Positions 37,293 through 45,637 of a stretch of 64,000 nucleotides of DNA are shown piece after piece. Numbering within the stretch: the first letter of the stretch is position 1; each line of letters begins with the position of its first letter. This DNA is from Streptomyces varsoviensis (GTDB lineage Bacteria; Actinomycetota; Actinomycetes; Streptomycetales; Streptomycetaceae). The notes beneath the pieces are model-generated. The model was not told the origin of the DNA. It saw only the letters and a list, made by a program, of their open reading frames with translations, and did not search any database. Made by a program: the position numbers and the translations under genes. Where the stretch lies: assembly GCF_000718635.1 (NCBI RefSeq), contig NZ_JOBF01000007.1, forward strand, positions 124,001 to 188,000, in the 5' to 3' direction.

Positions 37293-37931
37293 ATGCGAGG
37301 AACTGTGTTCGACTACGAGAAGGACGGCGCGGCCATCTACCGCCAGTCCTTTGCCACCATCCGCGCGGAAGCGGACCTCGGCGGGCTGCCGCCCGACGTC
37401 GCCCAGGTCGCGGTGCGGATGATCCACGCCTGCGGGATGACCGACCTCGTCCGGGACCTGGCCTACTCCCCCGGTGTCGTCGCCCGCGCCCGCGAGGCGC
37501 TGCGCGCCGGGGCGCCCATCCTGTGCGACGCCAACATGGTCGCCAGCGGCGTCACCCGCAAGCGGCTGCCCGCCGGCAACGACGTGATCTGCACCCTCGC
37601 CGACCCGTCCGTGCCGGACCTGGCGAAGAAGCTGGGCACCACGCGCAGCGCCGCCGCCCTGGAGCTGTGGCGCGAGCGGCTCGAGGGGGCGGTGGTGGCC
37701 GTCGGGAACGCGCCGACGGCGCTGTTCCGGCTGTTGGAAATGGTGGAAGAGGGCGCGCCGCGTCCGGCGGCCGTCATCGGCATACCGGTCGGCTTCATCG
37801 GCGCCGCCGAGTCCAAGGACGCGCTGGCCGCCCACCGCTCGGGCCTGGAGTACCTGGTGGTGCGCGGGCGGCGCGGCGGCAGCGCCATGGCGGCGGCGGC
37901 CATCAACGCGATAGCGAGCGAGGAAGAGTGA
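37293..37931 (+). CDS. cobH: Precorrin-8X methylmutase CobH
   Basis: A 212-residue enzyme that moves the C-11 methyl group to C-12, giving hydrogenobyrinic acid. The catalytic His is in [12 protein letters not shown], with [14 protein letters not shown] and GNAPTALF following; all are family hallmarks and the length is normal. The ATG at 37293 has AGGA seven bases upstream. Its stop overlaps the cobIJ start in GTGA. Confidence 0.93.
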   Translation: MRGTVFDYEKDGAAIYRQSFATIRAEADLGGLPPDVAQVAVRMIHACGMTDLVRDLAYSPGVVARAREALRAGAPILCDANMVASGVTRKRLPAGNDVICTLADPSVPDLAKKLGTTRSAAALELWRERLEGAVVAVGNAPTALFRLLEMVEEGAPRPAAVIGIPVGFIGAAESKDALAAHRSGLEYLVVRGRRGGSAMAAAAINAIASEEE

Positions 37932-39427
37932 GCGAGCAGCAGACCACCGGCCGGCTCTACGGGGTCGGGCTCGGCCCCGGCGACCCGTCGCTGATGACCG
38001 TGCGGGCCGTCGAGGTCATCGGCGCGGCCGACGTCGTCGCGTACCACAGCGCCCGGCACGGCCGCTCCATCGCGCGCTCGATCGCCGAGCGCCATCTGCG
38101 CGCCGACCACATCGAGGAGCCTCTGGTCTACCCGGTCACCACGGAGCGGACCGACCACCCGGGCGGCTACCGGGGCGCGATGGAGGAGTTCTACGAGGAG
38201 GCGGCGGCCCGGCTGGCCGCGCACCTGGACGCGGGGCGCACCGTCGCCGTGCTCGCGGAGGGCGACCCGCTCTTCTACGGCTCGTACATGCACATGCACA
38301 AGCGGCTCGCCGACCGCTACCCGACCGAGGTCGTGCCCGGCGTCACCTCGGTCAGCGCGGCGGCGGCGCGGCTCGGCGAGCCGCTGGTGGAGGGCGAGGA
38401 GGTGCTGACCATCCTGCCCGGCACGCTGCCCGAGGAGGAGCTGGCGGCGCGCCTGGCCTCGACGGACTCCGCGGTGGTGATGAAGCTCGGGCGGACGTTC
38501 CCCGCGGTGCGGGGCGCGCTGGAGCGTTCGGGGCGGCTCGCGGAGGCGCGGTACGTGGAGCGGGCGACGATGAGCGGGGAGCGTACGGGCCGGCTGGCCG
38601 ACGTGGACCCGGCGTCGGTGCCGTACTTCGCGGTGGCCGTGCTGCCCAGCAGGATCGACGCGGAACCCGTCGCGCGGGCCGGGGAGGTCGTGGTCGTGGG
38701 CCTCGGCCCGGCCGGGCCGCTGTGGCTGACGCCGGAGGCCCGCGGCGAGCTGGCCGCCGCCGACGATCTGGTCGGCTACACCACGTACCTGGACCGGGTG
38801 CCCGTACGGCCGGGTCAGCGGCGGCACCCCTCCGACAACAAGGTGGAGTCGGAGCGCGCCGAGTTCGCCCTCGACCTCGCCCGGCAGGGGCGGCGGGTCG
38901 CCGTCGTCTCCTCCGGCGACCCGGGCGTCTTCGCGATGGCGACGGCGGTCCTGGAGGTCGCCTCCGAGGGCCCGTACCAGGACGTGCCGGTGCGGGTGCT
39001 GCCGGGGATGACGGCGGCGCACGCGGCGGCCTCCCGCGCGGGCGCGCCGCTGGGCCACGACTACGCGGTGGTGTCGCTCTCCGACCGGCTCAAGCCGTGG
39101 GAGGTCATCGCGGAGCGGCTGCGCGCGGCGGCCGCCGCCGATCTGGTCCTCGCCCTCTACAACCCCGGCTCCCGCAGCCGTGTCTGGCAGGTCGGCAAGG
39201 CCCGCGACCTGCTGCTGGAACACCGCTCCCCCGAGACCCCGGTGGTGCTCGGCCGCGACGTGGGCGGCCCGGAGGAGAGCGTACGCATCGTGCGCCTCGC
39301 CGACCTCGACCCGGCCGAGGTCGACATGCGCACCATCCTGCTGATCGGCTCGTCCCAGACGCGGGTGGCCCGGCGCGGCGACGGCCGGCAGATCGCTTGG
39401 ACACCGAGGCGGTACCCGGAGGGGTGA
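37928..39427 (+). CDS. cobIJ: Fused CobI-CobJ precorrin methyltransferases
   Basis: A 499-residue bifunctional protein. The N-terminal half is precorrin-2 C20-methyltransferase ([45 protein letters not shown]). The C-terminal half is precorrin-3B C17-methyltransferase ([47 protein letters not shown]). Both use S-adenosylmethionine, and the second follows the CobG product. The GTG at 37928 is inside the cobH stop. The fusion is usual in actinobacteria and ensures that steps flanking CobG are coordinated. Confidence 0.93.
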   Translation: MSEQQTTGRLYGVGLGPGDPSLMTVRAVEVIGAADVVAYHSARHGRSIARSIAERHLRADHIEEPLVYPVTTERTDHPGGYRGAMEEFYEEAAARLAAHLDAGRTVAVLAEGDPLFYGSYMHMHKRLADRYPTEVVPGVTSVSAAAARLGEPLVEGEEVLTILPGTLPEEELAARLASTDSAVVMKLGRTFPAVRGALERSGRLAEARYVERATMSGERTGRLADVDPASVPYFAVAVLPSRIDAEPVARAGEVVVVGLGPAGPLWLTPEARGELAAADDLVGYTTYLDRVPVRPGQRRHPSDNKVESERAEFALDLARQGRRVAVVSSGDPGVFAMATAVLEVASEGPYQDVPVRVLPGMTAAHAAASRAGAPLGHDYAVVSLSDRLKPWEVIAERLRAAAAADLVLALYNPGSRSRVWQVGKARDLLLEHRSPETPVVLGRDVGGPEESVRIVRLADLDPAEVDMRTILLIGSSQTRVARRGDGRQIAWTPRRYPEG

Positions 39428-39588
39428 GGCCGGGCGCCGCGGGCGGCGGTTCCGGCCGTCGCCTCCGGGCGTCCGGGCACGGCCTCGGGCTTCGTGCCCG
39501 GTTCGGACGCCGCGCGGGCCTGCCGGTACGCCGGCTCGTACGGGCCCGGCCCGGGCGCCTGCGACACCGGCCGACGTCGAGGGTGGCC

Positions 39589-39616
39589 AGCCCCGGGCCG
39601 TGAACGGCCCGGGGCT
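39589..39616. terminator. Hairpin between convergent cobIJ and cobK (1)
   Basis: Perfect 11-base arms AGCCCCGGGCC and GGCCCGGGGCT with a GTGAAC loop, lying 160 bases after cobIJ. With the next hairpin it can stop transcription from both sides. Confidence 0.65.
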
Positions 39617-39623
39617 GCGGGCC

Positions 39624-39656
39624 GGCGAGCCCGGGGCCGCGGAGCCCCGGCTCGCC
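39624..39656. terminator. Hairpin between convergent cobIJ and cobK (2)
   Basis: GGCGAGCCCGGGGC (39624-39637) and GCCCCGGCTCGCC (39644-39656) pair with one bulged base around a 6-base loop. It lies 39 bases beyond the cobK stop. Confidence 0.6.
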
Positions 39657-39695
39657 AGGGCGCGCACCCGGCCGGGCCGGGGCTACGCCCCAACG

Positions 39696-40484
39696 TCACC
39701 CGAGCGCCCCGCGCACCCACTCCACCGCCTCCTCCACCGTCCCCACGGCCGGGAGGCCGGCCGGTACGGGCGGCCTGCGCACCACGACCACCGGCACCCG
39801 CACGTCGCGCGCGGCGACGAGCTTCGCGGCGGTGGCGGAGGCGCCGCTGTCCTTGGTGACGAGGGCGTCGACGCGGTGGCGGCGCAGCAGTTCGGTCTCG
39901 CCCTCGACGGTGAACGGGCCGCGGTCGAGCAGCACCTCCATGCGCGGCGGCATCGGGGGCTCGGGGGCTTCGACGGAGCGTACGAGGAACCAGAGGCGGG
40001 TGAGGTGGGCGAAGGCGGCGAGCCCCATCCGGCCCGTGGTGAGAAAGATCCGCTCGCCGAGCGCGGGCAGCAGCTCCGCGGCCTCCTCCAGGGACCCGGC
40101 GGAGCGCCAGTCATCGCCCTGACCAGCGACCCAGCCGGGCCGGCGGAGGGCGAGCAGGGGAACATGGACCTCGGCGGCCGCTTGTGCCGCGTGGAAACTG
40201 ATCGTGCCGGCGAAAGGATGGGTGGCGTCGATGACCGCGTCCACCTGCTGCTCGCGCAGCCACCGGGCCAGCCCGTCCGGCCCCCCGAACCCCCCGATCC
40301 GCACCCGCCCCGCCGGCAGTCGCGGCTGGGCGACGCGGCCCGCGAGGGAGCTGGTGACGCGCAGCGCGGGGTCGCCGTCGAGTTCGGCGGCGAGCCTTCG
40401 GCCCTCGGCGGTCCCGCCGAGGATCAGCACATGGCGAGGCGCGGGCGACGTGAGCGGCGTGGGTGACGTGGGCTGGGTGGTCAT
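39696..40484 (-). CDS. cobK: Precorrin-6A reductase CobK
   Basis: A 262-residue NADPH-dependent reductase of the corrin macrocycle. Family motifs are HVLILGGTAEGRRLAAEL, VIDATHPFAGTISFHAA, TTGRMGLAAF and LVTKDSGASATAAKL. Its ATG at 40484 faces cbiD across a 74-base gap, so the two are divergently transcribed. cobK is separated from the cobG operon by two hairpins and runs convergent to it. Confidence 0.92.
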   Translation of the reverse strand: MTTQPTSPTPLTSPAPRHVLILGGTAEGRRLAAELDGDPALRVTSSLAGRVAQPRLPAGRVRIGGFGGPDGLARWLREQQVDAVIDATHPFAGTISFHAAQAAAEVHVPLLALRRPGWVAGQGDDWRSAGSLEEAAELLPALGERIFLTTGRMGLAAFAHLTRLWFLVRSVEAPEPPMPPRMEVLLDRGPFTVEGETELLRRHRVDALVTKDSGASATAAKLVAARDVRVPVVVVRRPPVPAGLPAVGTVEEAVEWVRGALG

Positions 40485-40558
40485 GGAAACCCCTTCTGGT
40501 GGTGCCTGCCGCGCCCGGCGGCGTCCGAGCCGCGCGGATGGTGGGGCCGGAGCGCACC

Positions 40559-41701
40559 GTGGCTGAGGCGAAGTCGAACGTTACCGGCGGGCGCGGCGCG
40601 CAGTTGCAGCGCACCGGGTTGCGGCCCGGCTGGACGACGGGTGCGTGTGCGACGGCCGGGGCCACGGCCGCGTACACGGCGCTGCTGACCGGCGAGTTCC
40701 CGGACCCGGTGACGATCACGCTGCCCAAGGGGGAGACTCCGGCCTTCGCGCTGGCCGCCGAGGAGCTGGGCGGCGGCCGGGCGATGGCGGGGATCGTCAA
40801 GGACGCGGGGGACGATCCGGACGTCACGCACGGCGCACTGGTCCGCGCGACGGTGCGGACCCTGCCGCCCGGCTCGGGGGTGGTCTTCCGGGCGGGTCCG
40901 GGCGTGGGCACGGTCACCCGGCCGGGGCTGCCGCTGGCGGTCGGCGAACCGGCCGTCAACCCGGTGCCCCGGCAGTTGATGCGGGAGCACGTGGCGGCGG
41001 TCGCGGCCCGGTACGGCGGCAGCGGCGACGTGGAGATCGAGCTGTCCGTGGACCACGGCGAGGAGATCGCCCGTTCCACGTGGAACGGGCGGCTGGGCAT
41101 CCTCGGCGGCCTGTCCATCCTGGGGACGACGGGCATCGTGGTGCCGTACTCGTGCTCGGCGTGGATCGACTCCATCCGGCGCGGCGTGGACGTGGCGCGC
41201 GCCGCGGGCCGTACGCACGTGGCGGGCTGTACGGGCTCGACGTCCGAGAAGGTCGCGGTGGCCGTGCACGGGCTGCCCGAGGACGCGCTGCTGGACATGG
41301 GCGACTTCGCGGGCGCGGTGCTGAAGTATCTGCGGCGCCACCCGGTGGACCGGCTGACGGTGGCGGGCGGTTTCGCCAAGCTGTCGAAGCTCGCCGCGGG
41401 CCACCTGGACCTGCATTCGTCCCGCTCCCAGGTGGACAAGTCCTTCCTGGCGGGGCTCGCGCGCGAGGGCGGCGCGGACGAGGAACTGGCCGCGGCGGTG
41501 GCTTCGGCCAACACCGGCCTGGAGGCGTTGCAGCGGTGCGCGGCCCGCGGCGTGCCGCTGGGCGACCTCGTCGCGCGGGCCGCCCGCGACGAGGCGCTCG
41601 GCGTGCTGCGCGGCGCGCCGGTGGCGGTCGATGTGATCTGCATCGACCGCGCGGGCACGGTCGTGGGACGGGCCGAGGCGCGGGGACCGCGCGAGAGGTG
41701 A
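40559..41701 (+). CDS. cbiD: Cobalt-precorrin-5B C1-methyltransferase CbiD
   Basis: A 380-residue enzyme of the CbiD family, which methylates C-1 with S-adenosylmethionine and deacylates. Hallmarks are RPGWTTGACATAG, VNPVPRQLMREH, STWNGRLGILGGLSILGTTG, and CTGSTSEK. The GTG at 40559 has GGAG six bases upstream; upstream ATGs at 40538 and 40463 would run toward cobK. CbiD is the C-1 methyltransferase of the anaerobic route, used here beside the aerobic-type CobG in place of CobF, a mix common in actinobacteria. Its stop lies in the first unit of a tandem repeat. Confidence 0.92.
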   Translation: MAEAKSNVTGGRGAQLQRTGLRPGWTTGACATAGATAAYTALLTGEFPDPVTITLPKGETPAFALAAEELGGGRAMAGIVKDAGDDPDVTHGALVRATVRTLPPGSGVVFRAGPGVGTVTRPGLPLAVGEPAVNPVPRQLMREHVAAVAARYGGSGDVEIELSVDHGEEIARSTWNGRLGILGGLSILGTTGIVVPYSCSAWIDSIRRGVDVARAAGRTHVAGCTGSTSEKVAVAVHGLPEDALLDMGDFAGAVLKYLRRHPVDRLTVAGGFAKLSKLAAGHLDLHSSRSQVDKSFLAGLAREGGADEELAAAVASANTGLEALQRCAARGVPLGDLVARAARDEALGVLRGAPVAVDVICIDRAGTVVGRAEARGPRER

Positions 41702-41894
41702 CGGCGGGCCGAACGCCTGGGCGGCGCGATGCTGGTGACGGTCCGCCCAACACAGCGTCAGCGCAAGGCTGGTGACGGCGGAGCCAACACCTTGGCAACG
41801 CAAGGCCGGTGACAGCGGATCCAATACCTAGGCAGCGCGATGCTGGTGACGGGCTGGCTCAACGCCTGGGCGACGTACAGGCAGTGACGGCGCG
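41699..41894. repeat. Degenerate 37-38-bp tandem repeat between cbiD and the monooxygenase
   Basis: Four full and one or two partial units share the core GCGCRAKGCTGGTGACGG (CTGGTGACGG at about 41730, 41769, 41840; CCGGTGACAG near 41806). Typical units are 36-38 bases. The array begins at the cbiD stop codon (GGTGACGGCGGG) and ends at the monooxygenase stop. Each unit contains TGA in GGTGACGG. No frame across it is convincingly coding. Confidence 0.75.
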
Positions 41895-43007
41895 TCAGGC
41901 GTCCAGCGCGAACGCGTTCTTGGCGCGTTCCGCCGACTCCTCGGAGGCCGGACCGTTGGGGTTCTCGGTCGCGAGCGCCTGGTTGAGTTCGACGTACGGG
42001 CGCAGCCGCTCCTCGTAGCGGGCGAACGCGGCGGCGTGGTCGCCGGCCGCCCGGCCGAGTTCGTCGGCGAGCGCGTAGGCGCCCACGACGGCCAGGCTGG
42101 TGCCCTGCCCGGAGAGGGGCGACGGACAGTACGCGGCGTCGCCGACCAGCGCTATGCGGCCCTTCGTCCAGTGGTCCATGCGGATCTGGGCCATCACGTC
42201 GAAGTAGAGGTTCGGGGCGTCCCACATGGCCTTGAGCAGCCTCGGGGTGTCGCCGCCCAGGTGTGACATCCGCTCGGCGAGTATCGCCTTCTGCGCCGGT
42301 GTGTCGCGGTAGTCGCACTCGACGGGCTCCGGCGCGACGAAGCCGAGCGTGACCCTCAACTCGGTGTTGTCGCGCGCGGGGTAGACGCAGTAGGTGGCGG
42401 TGCCGTCGGTGAGCCAGGTCTGCCAGTTGTCGAGTTCCAGGAAGTTCTCGGTGGCGAAGACGGCGACGTAGGGGCCGAGGGGGTGGACGAACTCCGGCTC
42501 CGGGCCGAAGGCCAGGCGGCGCACGGCGGAGTGCAGGCCGTCGGCCCCCACGACGAGGTCGAACGTGCGGCGCGGGCCGTGCTCGAAGGCGGCGTGGACG
42601 CCGTCCGCGTCCTCGTCGAGGGCGGTGAGGCGGTCGCCGAAGACGTACTCGACACCGTCCCGCGCGTGCTCGTACAGGAGTTGGGTGAGATCGTCGCGGA
42701 GCAGTTCGATGTCGTCGCTGTCCAGCCGCCCGCTGCTGAGCGCCATCTCCGTGGAGCTCCACTGTTCGTTTCCCTCGCCGTCGAGCATCGTCATGCCGCG
42801 CATCCGGGTGCGCAGGGCCCGCGCCTCGGGCAGGACGCCCATCCGGTCGAGGACGCCGAGGGCGACGCCGCGCACGTCGAGCGCCTGCCCTCCTGGGCGC
42901 AGGGCGGGGGCGCGTTCGACGACGGTGGGCGCGTAGCCGTGGCGGCGCAGCCAGTGGGCGAGGGTGAGTCCGGCGACGCTGGCGCCGGAGATCAGCACGG
43001 TCTTCAT
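41895..43007 (-). CDS. FAD-dependent monooxygenase (TetX/MhpA-like)
   Basis: A 370-residue group A flavin monooxygenase. It has VLISGASVAGLTLAHWL at the N-terminus, the DG motif VVGADGLHSAVRRLAF, and the GD motif ALVGDAAYCPSPLSGQGTSLA. Members of this short class include tetracycline-modifying TetX and related tailoring or detoxifying oxygenases; the substrate is unknown. The ATG at 43007 is 160 bases from a divergent GntR-TetR regulator, with two GTAC palindromes over the likely promoter, so ligand-induced expression is likely. Its stop codon abuts the 38-base repeat array. Confidence 0.88.
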   Translation of the reverse strand: MKTVLISGASVAGLTLAHWLRRHGYAPTVVERAPALRPGGQALDVRGVALGVLDRMGVLPEARALRTRMRGMTMLDGEGNEQWSSTEMALSSGRLDSDDIELLRDDLTQLLYEHARDGVEYVFGDRLTALDEDADGVHAAFEHGPRRTFDLVVGADGLHSAVRRLAFGPEPEFVHPLGPYVAVFATENFLELDNWQTWLTDGTATYCVYPARDNTELRVTLGFVAPEPVECDYRDTPAQKAILAERMSHLGGDTPRLLKAMWDAPNLYFDVMAQIRMDHWTKGRIALVGDAAYCPSPLSGQGTSLAVVGAYALADELGRAAGDHAAAFARYEERLRPYVELNQALATENPNGPASEESAERAKNAFALDA

Positions 43008-43025
43008 CTGAACCCCTTCATGTTC

Positions 43026-43057
43026 GTACAGTGTACGCGTCTGAATGTACGGCGTAC
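43026..43057. promoter_or_regulatory. Twin palindromic operators of the monooxygenase
   Basis: Two perfect 11-base palindromes, GTACA-G-TGTAC (43026-43036) and GTACG-G-CGTAC (43047-43057), have centres 21 bases apart, two helical turns. A minus-strand TACACT -10 box lies inside the first. The divergent GntR-TetR protein is the obvious binder; the GTAC core resembles the operator at 4331-4365. Confidence 0.7.
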
Positions 43058-43167
43058 GCGCAGCTTCAGCAAGCGCGAAAGGACCCGAGGAAATGGAGTC
43101 ATCAGCTCCGTGATCTCTCCACGGCCTGCTAGCGTCTGTACTAGGACAGGGAGAGAGGGATCACGCC

Positions 43168-44133
43168 ATGGCCGTCGCCCGGAAAGACGCCCCGCCGTAT
43201 CTGCGCATCGTCGCTGAGCTCCGGCGGCGCATCGCCGAGGGCGAGCTGGCCCCCGGCGAACGGGTGCCGTCGACGCGGCGGATCGCCCAGGAGTGGAATG
43301 TCGCGCTGGCCACCGCCACGAAGGCGCTGACGGTGCTGCGCCAGGAGGGGCTGGTGGAGCCGCGGGCGCGGGTCGGCACCGTGGTCGCCGCCCCGGCGGG
43401 CCGCCGCGCGGAGCCGGATCACCGCCCCCGCGCGGCGGCCGGGTCCGGGCAGGAGCTGACCCGTGAGCGCATCGTGCGCGCCGCCATGGAGATCGCCGAC
43501 GCGGAGGGGCTGGCCGCCCTGACCATGCGGGGCGTCGCCGCGCGCCTCGGTACGGCCGCCATGTCGCCGTACCGCTACGTGAACGGCCGCGACGACCTCG
43601 TCCTGCTGATGGCCGACGTCGCCCACGGCGAGCTGGTCTATCCCGCCGAGGCCCCCGCCCACTGGCGGGCACGGCTGGAGGCGGGGGCGCGGGCGCTGTG
43701 GGCGCTGCACCGCGCGCACCCCTGGCTCGCCCAGATCGGCCCGCTCACGCGTCCGCTGCTGCTGCCCAATCTGCTCGCCTACGCGGACTGGATGCTGAGC
43801 GCGCTGGACGGCCACGGCCTGCCGCCGACCGCCATGCAGGATCTCAACATCCTGCTCTACACGCATGTGCAGGGCGTGGCCGTCCACTTGGAGCGCGAGG
43901 CCCAGGCGGCGAGTTCGACGGGGCTGACGGGCCAGGAGTGGCTGGACACCCAGGAGTCGGCGTTCGCCGCGCTGCTCGCCTCCGGCGACTACCCGACGTT
44001 CACCAAGGTCGCCGAGGGGTTCGGCGCGGACGGCTACGACCTGCACCTGAACAAGCTGTTCGAGCTGGGCCTCACGTCGATGCTCGACGGCCTGACGCCG
44101 CTGGTGGAGGGGGGCGGCGGCGCCAGGGGGTGA
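43168..44133 (+). CDS. GntR-TetR double-HTH transcriptional regulator
   Basis: A 321-residue protein with two DNA-binding domains. Residues about 9-75 are a GntR winged helix (YLRIVAELRRRIAEGELAPG, VPSTRRIAQEWNVALATATK). Residues about 92-140 are a TetR helix-turn-helix (TRERIVRAAMEIADAEGLAA, MRGVAARLGTAAMSPYRYV). A TetR_C_1-like ligand domain fills the rest. The ATG at 43168 has GAGAGAGGGA seven bases upstream. It likely represses the divergent monooxygenase through the GTAC palindromes. TGTACTAGGACA near its own start (43136-43147) has TGT-N6-ACA symmetry and may be an autoregulatory GntR site. Confidence 0.88.
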   Translation: MAVARKDAPPYLRIVAELRRRIAEGELAPGERVPSTRRIAQEWNVALATATKALTVLRQEGLVEPRARVGTVVAAPAGRRAEPDHRPRAAAGSGQELTRERIVRAAMEIADAEGLAALTMRGVAARLGTAAMSPYRYVNGRDDLVLLMADVAHGELVYPAEAPAHWRARLEAGARALWALHRAHPWLAQIGPLTRPLLLPNLLAYADWMLSALDGHGLPPTAMQDLNILLYTHVQGVAVHLEREAQAASSTGLTGQEWLDTQESAFAALLASGDYPTFTKVAEGFGADGYDLHLNKLFELGLTSMLDGLTPLVEGGGGARG

Positions 44134-44211
44134 GGGCGCGGGCCGCGGCTGGTCAGAGCATCACGCGCCCGGTCGTCGGCGAGGGCGCAGGCCGGTCAGA
44201 GCGTCACGCGC
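44132..44211. repeat. Imperfect duplication over the P450 3' end
   Basis: GAGGGCGC...GGTCAGAGC(A/G)TCACGCGC occurs twice (44132-44168 and 44181-44211), differing by a 5-base indel and point changes. The second copy carries the P450 stop codon (CTCTGA on the minus strand) and the first lies just beyond, repeating the stop. Confidence 0.7.
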
Positions 44212-45452
44212 AGTTCGGCCAGCCGCCACGTGCCGGGGTCCATGGCGCGCTGGGCGCCCGTCGGCCCGGCCAGGGCCAGCTCGGGGAAGCGGCGCAGCAG
44301 GGCGGTCAGGGCCGCTTCGGTCTGTACGCGCGCCAGTGACGCGCCGAGGCAGAAGTGCGGGCCGTGGGAGAAGCCGAGGTGTCCGGCGGGCCCGGCGGGG
44401 CGGGTGAGGTCGAGCCGGTCGGGGTCGGCGAAGGCGCGCGGGTCGCGGTTGGCGGCCGCGATGATCGCGGTGACCGGCTCGCCTTTCCGTACGGGCGTGC
44501 CGTACAGCTCGACGTCCTCGCGCGGGTAGCGCGGGATCGACAGCAGCGTCGGACCGCACCAGCGGGTCAGCTCCTCGACGGCGCGCGGCATGAGCGCGGG
44601 GTCGGCGCGTAGGGCGGCGAGCTGTTCGGGGTGGTCGAGGAGGACCGCCACGGCGTTGGCGATGAGGTTGGCGGGCGTCTGTCCGGCGAGGACCAAGTGC
44701 CAGACCATGGTGACGAGTTCGGTCTCGCCGAGCCGGTCGCCGTCCTCGGCCTGGGCGCGGATGAGGTCCGAGAGCAGGTCGTCGGCGGGGTCGGCGCGGC
44801 GGCGGGCTATCGCCGCCTTGGCGCCTTCCATGATGCCGGGTACGGCCTCGGCGAAGCCCTGGCCCGCGCCCGCGGCGATGGTGGCGCCGTAGCCCCGCCA
44901 GCGGGGCCGGTCGGCGTCGGGGATGCCGACCAGCGCGCAGATGACATCGATCGGGAGCGGCCGGGTGAAGTGCCGCAGCAGATCCACGGAGCCGTCCTCT
45001 GCGTGCTCGGGCAGGCCGTCGAGGAGGCGTTCCACGAGCGGTTCGATCCGGGGCCGGAACGCGGCGGCGCGGCGCACGGTGAACGCGGGCGCGACCAGCC
45101 GGCGCTGCCGGGAGTGTTCCGGGCCGTCCTGCTCGGACATCGTGCGCATGTAGGCGAGGCAGTGTTCCGGCACGTCGGGCCGGAGGAAACTGCCGGCGTT
45201 GATCTCGAAGCGCGCGTCGGCGAGCAGCGCTTTCGCGGCCTCGTACCGCGTGACGGCCCACATCGGGCCGACGCCGGGGGCGCGCAGCCGCGCCAGCGGG
45301 GAGCGTTCGCGGACCCGCCCGTAGCCGGTGAACGGGTCGCGCAGCACGTCGGGGTGGGTGAGGTCGATCTCGGGGATTCCGTCAGCACCGTCGGTGCCGT
45401 CGGTGCCGTCGGTGCCGTCAGTGCCGTCGGCGAGCTGGTCGGTGACCGTCAT
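44196..45452 (-). CDS. Cytochrome P450 with atypical I-helix
   Basis: A 418-residue bacterial class I P450 that needs ferredoxin partners, none of which are adjacent. The heme loop is FSHGPHFCLGASLAR, the ExxR motif is in AVEELTRWCG, and the PERF-like DPDRLDLTRP is present. The I-helix reads VLAGQTPANLIAN: compared with the usual AGxE/DTT it is one residue short and lacks the acidic residue of the proton-relay pair. The N-terminus has a DGT repeat (see 45381-45425). It faces a TetR gene over 185 bases with TTCAGAT repeats, suggesting induction by a ligand. Substrate is unknown. Confidence 0.9.
   Translation of the reverse strand: MTVTDQLADGTDGTDGTDGTDGADGIPEIDLTHPDVLRDPFTGYGRVRERSPLARLRAPGVGPMWAVTRYEAAKALLADARFEINAGSFLRPDVPEHCLAYMRTMSEQDGPEHSRQRRLVAPAFTVRRAAAFRPRIEPLVERLLDGLPEHAEDGSVDLLRHFTRPLPIDVICALVGIPDADRPRWRGYGATIAAGAGQGFAEAVPGIMEGAKAAIARRRADPADDLLSDLIRAQAEDGDRLGETELVTMVWHLVLAGQTPANLIANAVAVLLDHPEQLAALRADPALMPRAVEELTRWCGPTLLSIPRYPREDVELYGTPVRKGEPVTAIIAAANRDPRAFADPDRLDLTRPAGPAGHLGFSHGPHFCLGASLARVQTEAALTALLRRFPELALAGPTGAQRAMDPGTWRLAELRVTL
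45381..45425 (-). repeat. In-frame 9-bp repeat (5 units) in the P450 N-terminus
   Basis: Five units of GTCGGTGCC (with A/G variants) encode Asp-Gly-Thr repeats ahead of the P450 fold. As in the NB-ARC gene, the unit keeps frame if copy number changes. Confidence 0.9.
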
Positions 45453-45520
45453 GGGGTCTCGTCTCCCTGGCGTAAGGGGGCCGGATTCGGCTTGAACTGC
45501 TGCTTCACCTGCGGCCCGGT

Positions 45521-45556
45521 TTCAGATGTTCAGATCACATGTTCTCGTCATCTGAA
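45521..45556. promoter_or_regulatory. TTCAGAT repeats between P450 and tetR
   Basis: TTCAGAT occurs at 45521-45527 and 45529-45535, and its inverse ATCTGAA at 45550-45556. The second and third make a 28-base inverted repeat with 7-base arms, a plausible site for the TetR at 45638. Confidence 0.55.
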
Positions 45557-45637
45557 TGGTGACGGTATCTTGCCCGAGGACATGAGGCAACGGCGAACGG
45601 CGCACGGTGGACGCCGGACGAGGAGGACGGACGCACG

